Counted from the first letter of the stretch, positions 33,503-43,376 are shown. The stretch: DNA of 64,000 bases from QFOX01 sp033763655 (GCA_033763655.1 JANRKD010000002.1:1-64000); one strand, 5' to 3'. Notes: generated by a model not told the origin, from the letters alone. A program made the numbers and translations.

Positions 33503-34444
33503 TCAGGGCTTTGCAAATTCGAGGAGCATGTTGCGCTCGTTTTCATCAATCGCGGCCATGGCCGCCTCGTCGCGCACGAGGGCGGCGGTGGCGTCCTCAA
33601 GGTCGAGCAGTTCGAAGCCGATGCAGGTGGAAATCGAAAAATCCGCCTTGCCGCCGAAGGCGAAGCGCTGGCTGCGGATTCTCCAGCGCAGGCGGTTGAA
33701 CACCACCCGCGCCGATTCGGGGCTGATATCGAACAGCACCACGCCAAGCGTACTGTCGGAAAGAGCGAAGATTAAATCCTCGGCGCGGAAGGTGCTGCGG
33801 CAGATTTCGTTGACATGCCGCAGCAATTGCGCGCAGGCCTCGCGCCCGTAGCGGGCGACGCTCTTTTTGTGCCGATCCATCCGTATCAGCGCAAAGACAA
33901 CATTCACCGGCTTTTCGGTAAAGAAGTTTTTCAGGCCCGGCAGGAAGGCTTCGGCTGTTTTGTGGTTGGGCAGGCCCGTCGCCGGGTCGAGTTCCTTGAT
34001 GCCTTCGAGGCTCAAGGTGATAAAATCGCTCAATTTCGAAGCGACACTACGCTCCTGCTCGTTGGGGATGACTAATTGGAAACAGGCATTGCCTCCTTGC
34101 GCCATCAGGCGCGACAGCGTGTAGTTGACGCGGATTTCATCGCCCGTCCGCCGCCGCAGGCGCAATTCGCGGATGCGTGAAAATAAATCGCCAAAATCCG
34201 GGGCATCTTCGGTGTATTCCAGGTCATCAGCGATAATTTCCGCTTCCTGTTTTCCCAGAATCATTTCAAGGCGACGATCGACCACCTCTCCCGCCGCGTA
34301 GCCAAGCATGGCCCCAAGCATCTCGTTCATGCCCAGGATAACCAGTGATTTATCGGCGTTATTCTGCACTACCAGCAGCACCCCGTCGCCACGGCGGGCG
34401 GCAAGTGCATCGGCTTTCGGCGGGTTGCTTTCTTCGGGATTCAT
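33503..34444 (-). CDS. PAS plus degenerate GGDEF domain protein
   Basis: A 313-residue protein. Residues ~25-120 look like a PAS fold (VILGMNEMLGAMLGYAAGEVVDRRL). A GGDEF-type domain follows (LDPATGLPNHKTAEAFL; ALIRMDRHKKSVARYGREA), but at the place of the GG[D/E]EF active site it reads ALSDSTLGVVLF. It should therefore not make cyclic di-GMP; it may bind a nucleotide or act through protein contacts. The start at 34444 has a ggag site; a start at 34465 would add seven residues. It lies directly upstream of recG, with no visible functional link. Confidence 0.75.
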   Translation of the reverse strand: MNPEESNPPKADALAARRGDGVLLVVQNNADKSLVILGMNEMLGAMLGYAAGEVVDRRLEMILGKQEAEIIADDLEYTEDAPDFGDLFSRIRELRLRRRTGDEIRVNYTLSRLMAQGGNACFQLVIPNEQERSVASKLSDFITLSLEGIKELDPATGLPNHKTAEAFLPGLKNFFTEKPVNVVFALIRMDRHKKSVARYGREACAQLLRHVNEICRSTFRAEDLIFALSDSTLGVVLFDISPESARVVFNRLRWRIRSQRFAFGGKADFSISTCIGFELLDLEDATAALVRDEAAMAAIDENERNMLLEFAKP

Positions 34445-34511
34445 GGCGGCTCCGCACTTGCGCATTTATTCGATGCTACTATGTTGTAGCCTGAACCCCT
34501 GAGTCAAGCAG

Positions 34512-34796
34512 ATGCCGATGCAAACCGACCCGAACCGACCATTACCCCGCGAGCTGTGGCTCAAGCGCCTGACCTACCGTAGCTGGCACCGTGGCTGCAA
34601 AGAGACGGATCTGGTGCTTGGCACCTATTGCGCCCGGAATCTCGCGCAGTTGAGCGACAGCCGCATGCAGCTGTTCGAGGCGTTTCTCGACGAGGATGAC
34701 GCCGAAATCTGGGCGTGGCTGACCGAAAAAACGCCCTGCCCGAAGGCGGAATATGCACCGCTGCTGAGCGACCTTCGCGCCCAGAAAATCGGCTAA
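34512..34796 (+). CDS. sdhE: FAD assembly factor SdhE
   Basis: A 94-residue protein of the SdhE/SDHAF2 family, which helps attach FAD covalently to succinate dehydrogenase subunit A. The core RLTYRSWHRGCKETDLVLG contains the RGxxE motif (residues 27-31). The start could be Met1 or Met3. It stands one base before mfd, and the recG-sdhE-mfd neighbourhood is typical of alphaproteobacteria. Confidence 0.93.
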   Translation: MPMQTDPNRPLPRELWLKRLTYRSWHRGCKETDLVLGTYCARNLAQLSDSRMQLFEAFLDEDDAEIWAWLTEKTPCPKAEYAPLLSDLRAQKIG

Positions 34797-34797
34797 C

Positions 34798-37700
34798 ATG
34801 CCCCTGCCAGACGCACTCCTCACCGGCCTGACGCAAGGCGCAGGCGGCCTTACCGTTGAAGCGCCGCTGGCCGCCCACAGCCATGTGCTGGTGGAGGTGG
34901 TGCGCGCCCTCGCCCGCCCGGTTGTCCATGTGCTGCCCAGCGACAAGGAGATGGCCGCCACCGCCGCCCTGTGCCGCTTTTTCGCGCCGCAGTACGAAGT
35001 GCTTGAGCTTCCGGCATGGGATACCCTGCCTTATGACCGCGTCAGCCCCGGTGCGCCCATCATCGCGGCACGTCTTAACACCCTTTATGCGCTGGCAGGC
35101 CGCGCGGGCAACCCGACCCCATACATTCTGCTGACCACTGTCAACGCCATCACCCAAAAGCTGCCGCCGCGCGCGCAATTTCTGAATGCCTGTTTTGACA
35201 TTAAAAAAGGCGATGCCCTAAAGCGCGAGGCCCTGCTGCAATTTCTTGAAAGCAACGGCTACCAGCGTGTCGGCAAAGTGATGGAAGCGGGTGAATACGC
35301 CGTGCGTGGCGCGCTGATTGACCTGTTCCCCTCGGGCTACGAGCAGGCCATCCGCATCGACATGTTCGGCGAGGAGGTGGAATCGTTGCGCCGCTTCGAC
35401 CCCCTCACCCAGATCAGCGAAACGGCGGTGGAATCGCTGACGCTGCGGGCGGTGAGCGAAGTGTTGCTGCAGCCGGCCACCATCGCCCGTTTTCGTGCTC
35501 GCTACCTCGCACTGTTCGGGGCGGTCACGCGCGATGACCCGCTGTACGAATCGATCAGCGAAGGGCGCAGTTATGCCGGGATGGAGCATTGGCTGCCGCT
35601 GTTCTGCGAAACACTTGAAACCCTCGCCGATTATTGCCCGACGGCGATTTTCAGCGTCGATCACCGCCTCGAATCCTCGGTCGCGGCGCGCGACGAAACC
35701 GTCGCCGATTATTACACCGCCCGCAAGCTGCATCAGCGCAAGGATAGCGCCGGTTACAACCCGATTCCGCCTGAACAATTATTTTTGAATCACGACGCGC
35801 TGATGCATGGCTGGCGCAGCCATGCGCGCATGACTCTGACACCATTTGGCGGCACCGGCAGCATTGCCACCGGCCTGCGCCTGAGCCCCCAGCTCTTCAA
35901 CCGCCGCCACGAAGAGCAGCAGCACATCCGCGACGTGATTTCTGAGTATATTCGCGCGGCAGAACTACCGGTTATCCTTGCCGCCAATTCCGCAGGCAGC
36001 GCCGACCGCATCGCCAAAATGCTCGGCCTGCCGGAGGCTTTTCCGAAGGTACGCCTCATTGTCCTGCCGGTTGAGCAGGGCTTCACGACGCCGGAATTCA
36101 TCCTCCTCACCGAACAGGATATGTTCGGCGAGCGCATTATCCGCACCCAGAAGCGCAAACGCAAATCCGAAGCCTTCCTTGCCGAGGCGGCGAGCTTCAT
36201 CGAAGGCGAGTTGATTGTCCACCGCGAGCATGGCATTGGCCGCTTCGAAGGCCTGCTGACGGTCGAAGTCAACGCCACGCGGCATGATTGCCTGAAGCTG
36301 ACCTATGACGGCGGCACGCTGTTCCTGCCTGTCGAGAATATCGACCTTGTCAGCCGCTACGGCGCCGCCGAGGGTGAAATCGCGCTCGATAAAATCGGCG
36401 GCGTAGCCTGGCAGCGGCGCAAATCAGCCCTCAAAAAACGCCTGAAAATGGCAGCGGAAGCACTTATCAAGGTCGCCGCCGAGCGCGCCGCCATTGCTGC
36501 GCCGGTGTTTACCGCCAATGCTGGGCTTTACGACGAATTCGTCGCCCGCTTCCCCTATAGCGAAACGGATGACCAGCTACAGGCCATCGACGAAGTGCGT
36601 GCCGATCTTGCGGCTGGCCACGCTATGGACCGCCTCGTCTGCGGCGATGTCGGATTCGGCAAAACCGAAGTAGCCCTGCGCGCAGCTTTTATCGCTGCAA
36701 GCAATGGGCAGCAGGTGGCGGTCATCGCACCAACAACCCTGCTTGCGCGCCAGCATTTCCACACATTCAGTGAGCGTTTCCGCGACTTGCCGTTTCGCGT
36801 GCGTATGCTCTCGCGCCTGACCCACGCGAAAGATGCCGCCGCCACCAAAGCCGCCTTGCCCGAGGGCGGCGTCGATATTGTGGTGGGCACCCACGCCTTG
36901 CTTGCGGGCAATGTGCAATTCAAAAACCTGGGTCTGCTGATTGTCGATGAAGAGCAGCATTTCGGCGTCGCGCAGAAGGAAAAACTCAAGCAACTCAAAT
37001 CCAGCATCCACGTACTGACACTCTCGGCGACGCCGATTCCGCGCACGTTGCAGCTCTCGCTTTCGGGCGTGCGCGAGCTGTCGCTCATCACCACACCGCC
37101 AGTGGACAGGCTTGCCGTGCGCACCTATGTCATGCCCTATGACCCGGTGGTGCTACGCGAAGCAATCCTGCGCGAATACCATCGCGGCGGCAAAATCTTT
37201 GTCGTCACCCCGCGTGTGAAATATATGGCCGAATTGCAGCAGAAATTCAGCGAACTGGTGCCCGAGGTGAAAATGGTCGCCGCCCACGGGCAGATGGGTG
37301 CCGCCGCACTTGATAAAACCATGAACGCATTTTACGACGGCAAATACGACCTGCTGCTTTCCACCTCCATCATCGAATCGGGCATCGACATCCCGACCGC
37401 CAACACCATGATTATCGACCGCGCCGATATGTTCGGCCTCAGCCAGCTTTACCAGTTACGCGGGCGCGTTGGGCGCAGCAAAACCCGCGCCTATGCCTAC
37501 CTGACGCTGCCGCACGGTAAAAAGCTAACGCGCGAGGCCGAGCGCCGCCTCGAAGTGATGCAGCAGCTCGATACGCTCGGCGCCGGATTCCAGCTCGCCA
37601 GCCACGATATGGATATTCGCGGTTTTGGCAATTTGCTCGGCGAGGAGCAATCCGGCCATGTGAAGGAAGTCGGCATCGAGCTGTATCAGGCCATGCTCGA

Positions 37701-38235
37701 AGAAGCGATTGCCGACATGAAGCGCCGCGACACAGGCCGCAACAAAGAGGAGGAGACCGCTGATAGCTGGTCGCCGCAAATCAACCTCGGCATGTCGGTG
37801 CTGATTCCTGAAACCTATATCGAGGATTTGCCGCTACGCCTCAGCCTCTACCGCCGCGCCGCCGGGCTTGGCAACGACGCCGACCTGCAGGGCTTCGCCG
37901 CCGAACTCGTCGACCGCTTCGGCCCGGCCCCGGTCGAAGTCGAGCATTTCATCGCCACGCTGCACATCAAGCTCTTGTGCAAAGAGGCGGGCATCGTGCG
38001 GCTCGATGTCGGCCCCAAAGGGCTGGTACTCGCCCTGCGCAACAACCGTTTTGCCGACCCGGCGGCGCTGATTGCGCATGTCGCCAGAAACCCCGAGCGC
38101 ATTAAGCTGCGCGCCGACCAGACCCTGTTCATCGCCGCCGTCGCGCCGGATGATGCCGCTCGCCTCGCCATTGCCGACAGTATCGTCCGCGAGATTCTCG
38201 CCCTGCTGCCCGCCGCCACGGATAATGCCGCCTGA
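34798..38235 (+). CDS. mfd: Transcription-repair coupling factor
   Basis: A 1145-residue DNA translocase that pushes stalled RNA polymerase off DNA and recruits UvrA. In order: a UvrB-like N-terminal part (WDTLPYDRVSPG near residue 77), the polymerase-interacting domain (EGELIVHREHGIGRFEGL, ~470), and RecG-like motor motifs (CGDVGFGKTEVALRAAF near 615, VDEEQHFGVAQKE near 715, QLRGRVGRSKTRAYAY near 885). The C-terminal TRCF domain runs ~990-1120. Full length. Confidence 0.97.
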   Translation: MPLPDALLTGLTQGAGGLTVEAPLAAHSHVLVEVVRALARPVVHVLPSDKEMAATAALCRFFAPQYEVLELPAWDTLPYDRVSPGAPIIAARLNTLYALAGRAGNPTPYILLTTVNAITQKLPPRAQFLNACFDIKKGDALKREALLQFLESNGYQRVGKVMEAGEYAVRGALIDLFPSGYEQAIRIDMFGEEVESLRRFDPLTQISETAVESLTLRAVSEVLLQPATIARFRARYLALFGAVTRDDPLYESISEGRSYAGMEHWLPLFCETLETLADYCPTAIFSVDHRLESSVAARDETVADYYTARKLHQRKDSAGYNPIPPEQLFLNHDALMHGWRSHARMTLTPFGGTGSIATGLRLSPQLFNRRHEEQQHIRDVISEYIRAAELPVILAANSAGSADRIAKMLGLPEAFPKVRLIVLPVEQGFTTPEFILLTEQDMFGERIIRTQKRKRKSEAFLAEAASFIEGELIVHREHGIGRFEGLLTVEVNATRHDCLKLTYDGGTLFLPVENIDLVSRYGAAEGEIALDKIGGVAWQRRKSALKKRLKMAAEALIKVAAERAAIAAPVFTANAGLYDEFVARFPYSETDDQLQAIDEVRADLAAGHAMDRLVCGDVGFGKTEVALRAAFIAASNGQQVAVIAPTTLLARQHFHTFSERFRDLPFRVRMLSRLTHAKDAAATKAALPEGGVDIVVGTHALLAGNVQFKNLGLLIVDEEQHFGVAQKEKLKQLKSSIHVLTLSATPIPRTLQLSLSGVRELSLITTPPVDRLAVRTYVMPYDPVVLREAILREYHRGGKIFVVTPRVKYMAELQQKFSELVPEVKMVAAHGQMGAAALDKTMNAFYDGKYDLLLSTSIIESGIDIPTANTMIIDRADMFGLSQLYQLRGRVGRSKTRAYAYLTLPHGKKLTREAERRLEVMQQLDTLGAGFQLASHDMDIRGFGNLLGEEQSGHVKEVGIELYQAMLEEAIADMKRRDTGRNKEEETADSWSPQINLGMSVLIPETYIEDLPLRLSLYRRAAGLGNDADLQGFAAELVDRFGPAPVEVEHFIATLHIKLLCKEAGIVRLDVGPKGLVLALRNNRFADPAALIAHVARNPERIKLRADQTLFIAAVAPDDAARLAIADSIVREILALLPAATDNAA

Positions 38236-38236
38236 T

Positions 38237-38281
38237 TTGTCATTAAACTGTCATACATCAACGGGCATGGGCCACTATAAT
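38237..38281 (+). promoter_or_regulatory. PhoB-box-like promoter of the 168/495-residue gene pair
   Basis: TTGTCAT (38237-38243) and CTGTCAT (38248-38254) with a TAAA spacer match about 16 of 18 Pho-box positions. A perfect TATAAT (38276-38281) follows after 21 bp. This is the best site in the window. The first in-frame ATG (38280) overlaps the -10, so translation must begin later. Confidence 0.65.
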
Positions 38282-38303
38282 GCCGCCATTTCAAGGAGTG
38301 GTT

Positions 38304-38810
38304 ATGCCTGTATTTTCCCCAGCAATTTTAGCGGCTGCCGCTGCTGCAGCCCCCGCCACGCCTGTAGGGGGGGCTGCGGCAGGAACCCCACCGACATCGC
38401 CTGGCGCAACACCCACAGCGAAAAACTACGCGGGCTATAAAATCCTTTATGCCGCATTCAATGGCTGCGGCACCGGTGACAATGCGCAGCATAATTTTGA
38501 TAATCTTGGGGCATTGGAAAACGAAGGAATTAAGGTCACTTATGCCAATGTTAATCCGCTTCCAAAAGAAATGCCGATTATACCAACGGCACCAGGAACA
38601 CAGGCAAACAATACTTTCAAAGAAGGAATCACATTGCTTGACCGCTACGATATAGCCGCCTTCTTCAACATAGCCCTGCTGATTGCTCCGAGTGGTGAAG
38701 CTATCGGCAGCTTTGATTCCAAACAAAATACGTTTGTTACAAACGTCACTACCGCCATTCAGGCGCATCAGCAGGCGCAGTCGGCACACACGGCACCGCG
38801 TCGCCGCTAA
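38304..38810 (+). CDS. Uncharacterised 168-residue protein, possibly thioredoxin-like
   Basis: I do not recognise this gene. The start at 38304 is set by a perfect aaggag 5 bp upstream. Residues 1-40 are Ala/Pro/Gly-rich with a short hydrophobic stretch. Then comes a pattern of strand (KILYAAFNGCGTGDN), helix, strand (IKVTYANVN), a loop, strand (ALLIAPSGEAIGSF) and a C-terminal helix. This order recalls a thioredoxin fold, but only one Cys is present where CxxC would be, so redox activity is doubtful. The DNA is visibly more AT-rich than its neighbours. It is followed after 2 bp by the membrane/His-rich gene, so they form an operon. Confidence 0.65.
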   Translation: MPVFSPAILAAAAAAAPATPVGGAAAGTPPTSPGATPTAKNYAGYKILYAAFNGCGTGDNAQHNFDNLGALENEGIKVTYANVNPLPKEMPIIPTAPGTQANNTFKEGITLLDRYDIAAFFNIALLIAPSGEAIGSFDSKQNTFVTNVTTAIQAHQQAQSAHTAPRRR

Positions 38811-38812
38811 CG

Positions 38813-40300
38813 ATGTCACAACACGCCACATCACCAGATGCGCACGACCATCGGCACCACCTTAACCCATGGGTGCTTGGAGCGGCAGGGGCAACGGCGG
38901 CGCTGGTGCTTTCGCCCTATCTGTTACCGCTCCTTGGTGTGGGTGAAGCCGGCACCGCCGAAGACATCATGCATTATATCGGCGGGCATAAGGAAGGTAG
39001 CTTCGGCACCGGCCTTGCGGGAACGCTGCAATCAGGCATCGCGCAACTGCCGCTCATCGGCGGCGCACTGACTTCCGGCACCCCGGTCACGCTTCCGCTT
39101 CTCGGGGTCACTGTCGCTTCAGGCATTCTGGTAACGGCGGGCACATCGCTGCTGATTGGCGCAGGCGGCCTGTGGCTTGCCAACTGGATGCACAAACGCG
39201 AGCCTAACGACGGCGGCCTGCACTGGAGCCATATCATCCGCGCGGCAGCACTCGCCACCAGTGTCCTGATTTCGCTGCCCAGCCTGCTGACAGCCATCAG
39301 CGTCGGCATTACCTTTCTCGCGATGCTCGTTCGTCCACTCTGGGGCAGTTATGCTGCGCACTACGCGCAGCAGACACTCGGCGGCATCAGTATGAATATG
39401 GGCGCGCTGGGCGGGATTGCGACGGTGCTGCCGCATCTGTTCGAGCATAGCGCGGCACTGGCACCGCTGCTCTTTGCGCCCTTCCTCGGCACGCGCGCGC
39501 AGGCGGCGCACCCCGCAAACGACGACAGCGTGCCAGAAGCGGTGGAGTTAGTTGAAGTAACGCCGATTGTGAAAGACCAGCCCTGCCATATCGCCTTCCG
39601 CCTGCGCGATGCGGTAAGCGGCAAAAGCCTTTCGCCGGACGACATCCGCACCGTACATACAAAAAAACTGCACACCATGCTGGTCGACAGAACTCTCAAT
39701 GAGTATCATCATATTCATCCGACCTACGATGCCAAAACGGGGCTTTTTACCTGCGACTTCACCCCACGCACGCAGCAACCCTTCACTGTGTGGAACGAGT
39801 TTACGCCCGTCGGGCAGGAAGCGCCCATCCGCAGCCGCAGCGTGCTTCCGGCAACGCGCGGCCTCGTGCTATCACCGCGCATTACCCCGGTGCAGCATGC
39901 GAGCGCAAACGGCCTGAGTGCCTTTATCACCGCCACCCCACCCCTCACCTCGGGCCGCACCTCGACCCTGCGCGTGCAGTTGCGCGAGGCGGATGGCAGC
40001 CCCGTCAACGGCCTTGCGCCGGTGATGGGCGAATATGCGCATCTGGCCGGGTTCAGCGCCGATGGGCGGCATTTCATCCACAGCCACCCGTTGACGCCGC
40101 TTTCCGCGCCCGTAGAAAACGGCGTGCTCGCATTTCATATCGCGCCGGAGCAGGCGGGCCTCAGCAAGTTTTTTCTGCAAATCAACCATCAAGGGCATGA
40201 AGTGGTGATACCGTTCGGACAAGCCATCGGTAAGGCACAAAGCTTTCGCGAGAAGGTCGTCACCCAATCTCATCCCCCACACCATCACGCCATGGCCTGA
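38813..40300 (+). CDS. Membrane protein with His-rich ends and two periplasmic beta domains
   Basis: A 495-residue protein in three parts. The N-terminus contains HDHRHH. Residues ~17-225 carry about five hydrophobic, Gly-rich helices. Residues ~240-490 are soluble and beta-rich, with two segments that resemble domains next to copper or heavy-metal proteins: LHTMLVDRTLNEYHHIHP and MGEYAHLAGFSADGRHFIHSHP. The tail ends SHPPHHHAMA. The His clusters suggest metal binding, which is inference. It is coupled to the 168-residue gene and shares its Pho-like promoter. No exact family name can be given. Confidence 0.7.
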   Translation: MSQHATSPDAHDHRHHLNPWVLGAAGATAALVLSPYLLPLLGVGEAGTAEDIMHYIGGHKEGSFGTGLAGTLQSGIAQLPLIGGALTSGTPVTLPLLGVTVASGILVTAGTSLLIGAGGLWLANWMHKREPNDGGLHWSHIIRAAALATSVLISLPSLLTAISVGITFLAMLVRPLWGSYAAHYAQQTLGGISMNMGALGGIATVLPHLFEHSAALAPLLFAPFLGTRAQAAHPANDDSVPEAVELVEVTPIVKDQPCHIAFRLRDAVSGKSLSPDDIRTVHTKKLHTMLVDRTLNEYHHIHPTYDAKTGLFTCDFTPRTQQPFTVWNEFTPVGQEAPIRSRSVLPATRGLVLSPRITPVQHASANGLSAFITATPPLTSGRTSTLRVQLREADGSPVNGLAPVMGEYAHLAGFSADGRHFIHSHPLTPLSAPVENGVLAFHIAPEQAGLSKFFLQINHQGHEVVIPFGQAIGKAQSFREKVVTQSHPPHHHAMA

Positions 40301-40358
40301 TTCCAGAAGCCCGCAGAAAGTCTTGCGCTCAACCGAATACCCGCTATATTCGCCGCCC

Positions 40359-42353
40359 ATGTCCGACCTTTTTAAAGCTGGCGCCAAAGCCAAACCTGCC
40401 GCCTCGACCTACTCCGCCGAGCATATCGAAGTGCTTGAGGGGCTGGAGCCTGTGCGCCGCCGTCCCGGCATGTATATCGGCGGTAACGACGAAAATGCCA
40501 TGCACCACCTCATCAACGAGGTGTTCGACAATGCGATGGACGAAGCCGTCGCCGGCCATGCCAGCTTTATCGAAGTCGAAATGGCGCCAAACAACGTCGT
40601 CACCATCCGCGATAACGGGCGCGGCATCCCCATCGACGCCCACCCGAAATTCCCCAAAAAATCCGCGCTCGAAGTCATCATGACCACGCTGCATGCGGGC
40701 GGCAAATTCAACGACAAAGTCTACCACACGGCGGGCGGCCTGCACGGCGTAGGCATTTCGGTGGTCAACGCGCTGTCCGACCGGCTTGAGGTCGAGGTCG
40801 CGCGCGAGCAGCAGCTTTACCGTCAGGAATATTCGCGCGGCGCGGCACAAGGGAAAATCAAACATGTCGGCGCAGTAAAAAATCGCCGTGGCACCGCAGT
40901 CACCTTCCACCCCGATGCAGAAATTTTCGGCGCCAAAGCGAAGTTCCGGCCCGATAAAGTCTACAAGCTGATTCGCTCGAAAGCCTACCTCTTCCGTGGT
41001 GTCGAGATTCGCTGGAGCTGTGCGGCGGAACTGATCGGCGAGGGCAGCAAAGTCCCCGAGAGCGAGGTTATTCACTTCCCCGGCGGGCTGAGCGACTTCC
41101 TGATTCAGGAACTTGACGGCAAACCGCTGGTCACCGGGGCCTTCGGCGGCGAAGCCGATTTGGGCGACGGCAAAGGCCGCGTCGAATGGGCCATCGCCTG
41201 GCCGCGCGAGGACGAAGACGGCCACGCATCCCTGTTCTGCAACACCATCCCCACGCCTGAGGGCGGCACCCACGAGCAAGGCCTGCGCGCCGCGCTCACC
41301 AAGGGGTTGCGCCAGTTTGGCGAAATGACAAAAAACAAGCGCGCCGCGACCATCATGGCCGACGATGTGATGCAAGGCGCCATTATCATCATGTCGCTGT
41401 TCATCAAAGACCCGCAGTTTCAGGGCCAGACCAAAGACAAACTGGTCAGCAACGACGCCGTGCGCCTCGTCGAAAATGCGGTGCGCGACCCGTTCGACCA
41501 CTTCCTCTCAGGCGATCTTGAGCAAGGCAATGCCCTGCTCAACCACATTATTTACAAGGCCGAAGAACGCCTGCGCCGCCGTCAGGAAAAAAACGTCAAG
41601 CGGCAGAATGTCACCTCGCGCCTGCGCCTGCCCGGCAAACTGGCCGACTGCACCCGCAGTATTCCGCAAGGTACGGAGCTGTTTCTGGTCGAAGGCGATT
41701 CGGCAGGCGGCTCGGCCAAGCAGGCGCGTGACCGTGAAACACAGGCGGTGCTTCCACTGCGCGGCAAAATCCTCAACGTCGCCAGCGCCACGATCGACAA
41801 AATTCGCGGCAATCAGGAAATTTCGGACCTGATGCAAGCACTGGGTGTTTCGACGGGCAGCCAGTTCGACATCGCCGCCCTGCGCTACGAAAAAGTCGTC
41901 ATCATGACCGATGCGGATGTGGATGGCGCGCATATCGCCAGCCTCCTGATGACCTTTTTCTATCAGGAAATGCCTAAGCTCATTGCGGGCGGCCACCTCT
42001 ACCTCGCCCAGCCGCCGCTGTTTCGCATCACCGCCGGGCACCAGACCTATTACGCGATGGACGATAAGGAGAAAGAGAAACTCGTCGCCCAGTTAGCGGT
42101 GAAACACAAAAGCAAAATCGAGATTGGCCGCTTCAAAGGGCTTGGGGAAATGACCGCGCCGCAGTTGAAGGAAACGACGATGGACCCCAAAAAACGCACC
42201 CTGCTCAAGGTCATGATCGCCGAGGCCGACACCGACGAAACCGCCGAGCGCGTCAACCAGTTGATGGGCAAAAAACCGGAGCTGCGCTTCAAGTTTATCC
42301 GCGAACAGACCGAGCTTTATGGCGATAAATTCCGCGAAGCACTCGACGTTTAG
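40359..42353 (+). CDS. parE: DNA topoisomerase IV subunit B
   Basis: A 664-residue ATPase subunit of topoisomerase IV, which separates daughter chromosomes. EVLEGLEPVRRRPGMYIGG lies at residues 25-43, the ATP site DNGRGIPID near 87, and GGLHGVGISVVNALSD near 126. The TOPRIM motif is LVEGDSAGGSAKQARDRE near 445, followed by TDADVDGAHI. I prefer ParE over GyrB because of the length and the KQARDRETQAVLPLRGK form. A TTG at 40323 would extend it, but the ATG at 40359 matches the family start. Confidence 0.92.
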   Translation: MSDLFKAGAKAKPAASTYSAEHIEVLEGLEPVRRRPGMYIGGNDENAMHHLINEVFDNAMDEAVAGHASFIEVEMAPNNVVTIRDNGRGIPIDAHPKFPKKSALEVIMTTLHAGGKFNDKVYHTAGGLHGVGISVVNALSDRLEVEVAREQQLYRQEYSRGAAQGKIKHVGAVKNRRGTAVTFHPDAEIFGAKAKFRPDKVYKLIRSKAYLFRGVEIRWSCAAELIGEGSKVPESEVIHFPGGLSDFLIQELDGKPLVTGAFGGEADLGDGKGRVEWAIAWPREDEDGHASLFCNTIPTPEGGTHEQGLRAALTKGLRQFGEMTKNKRAATIMADDVMQGAIIIMSLFIKDPQFQGQTKDKLVSNDAVRLVENAVRDPFDHFLSGDLEQGNALLNHIIYKAEERLRRRQEKNVKRQNVTSRLRLPGKLADCTRSIPQGTELFLVEGDSAGGSAKQARDRETQAVLPLRGKILNVASATIDKIRGNQEISDLMQALGVSTGSQFDIAALRYEKVVIMTDADVDGAHIASLLMTFFYQEMPKLIAGGHLYLAQPPLFRITAGHQTYYAMDDKEKEKLVAQLAVKHKSKIEIGRFKGLGEMTAPQLKETTMDPKKRTLLKVMIAEADTDETAERVNQLMGKKPELRFKFIREQTELYGDKFREALDV

Positions 42354-42365
42354 CGCACGCGGCGC

Positions 42366-43376
42366 CTATATCCCGGCAGCTATTTTCTTTATCGCTTCAT
42401 GTTCGGCATCGCCAAGCGGCAGCAAGCCTTTGAGCACCAGATAACCATCCTCGCCCGAGGCCGCATCCGAAGCAAGCTCGCGCGCAAACTCGCGCAGGCC
42501 CGGCACCGTATCGGCATGGGCGTTTTTAATGTACACATAGAGGCTGCGCGCCACATGGTAGCGCCCGGCCTCGATCGCGTCATAGTCCGGAAACACGCCA
42601 TCCACCGCGTTGGCCTTGATTTTCGCCGCATTGCTCTCAAGAAAACTATAGCCAAAAACCCCCAGCGCTCCGCTGTTGTTGATAAGCTTTTGCACGATGA
42701 GGTTGTCGTCCTCGCCCGCTTCCTTAAAGGCGCCGTCTTCGCGAATGGCGCCGCATTGCTGCTGCCGCTTTTTTTCATCCGGCACGAGCGCGTGCATCGA
42801 TGCCACCTGCTCGCAGCCTCCCTGCATCACCAGCTCGGTGAAAGCGTCGCGCGTGCCGGAACTGGGCGGCGGGCCATAGACCTCGATGGCAAGATCCGGC
42901 AGGCCGGGGTCGATCTCGCGCCAGCGCCGATACGGGTTTTTAACCAACGCCCCCGCCACCGGCACTTCACGCGCGAGGGCGAGAAAAAGCACGCGGCGCG
43001 TCAGCGCAAAACCTGGGCTGTGGCGGGCATTGGCCATCACAATGCCATCGTAACCGATTTTCAGCTCGGTAATGTCGTGGATGCCGTGCGTTGCGCACAG
43101 CGCCACCTCCGAGGGTTTAATCGCGCGCGAGGCATTGGCCATGTCCGCATAGGCTTCACCAACGCCTTCGCAGAACATCTTGAGGCCGCCGCCGGTGCCG
43201 GTCGCTTCGACAATCGGGGTGCGGAACTTCCCCGCATGCGCGAATTGCTCGGCAGCGGCCGCCACAAACGGAAAGACGGTAGACGAACCGACAATGCGCA
43301 GTTGCTCGCGCGCGTTCGCCACCACCGGCGCGAGGCACAGTGTGGCACAAGCCAGCGCAAGGAGGCGTTTAACCAT
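42366..43376 (-). CDS. PstS-like phosphate-binding periplasmic protein
   Basis: A 336-residue substrate-binding protein with a signal peptide (MVKRLLALACATLCLAPVVANA). The mature N-terminus LRIVGSSTVFPFVAAAAEQF, then EATGTGGGLKMFCEGVG and a PSSGTRDAFTEL segment, are the phosphate-binding loops of PstS-type proteins. No pstC, pstA, pstB or phoU is adjacent, so it is an orphan; it might work with a transporter elsewhere or in sensing. Its start overlaps the previous gene by 8 bp, with a ggagaag site. The start at 43376 is chosen because it begins the signal peptide. Confidence 0.85.
   Translation of the reverse strand: MVKRLLALACATLCLAPVVANAREQLRIVGSSTVFPFVAAAAEQFAHAGKFRTPIVEATGTGGGLKMFCEGVGEAYADMANASRAIKPSEVALCATHGIHDITELKIGYDGIVMANARHSPGFALTRRVLFLALAREVPVAGALVKNPYRRWREIDPGLPDLAIEVYGPPPSSGTRDAFTELVMQGGCEQVASMHALVPDEKKRQQQCGAIREDGAFKEAGEDDNLIVQKLINNSGALGVFGYSFLESNAAKIKANAVDGVFPDYDAIEAGRYHVARSLYVYIKNAHADTVPGLREFARELASDAASGEDGYLVLKGLLPLGDAEHEAIKKIAAGI

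Noticed and set aside
40359..42353. Annotation as GyrB
   Set aside because: GyrB is usually about 800 residues; length and motif details fit ParE better.
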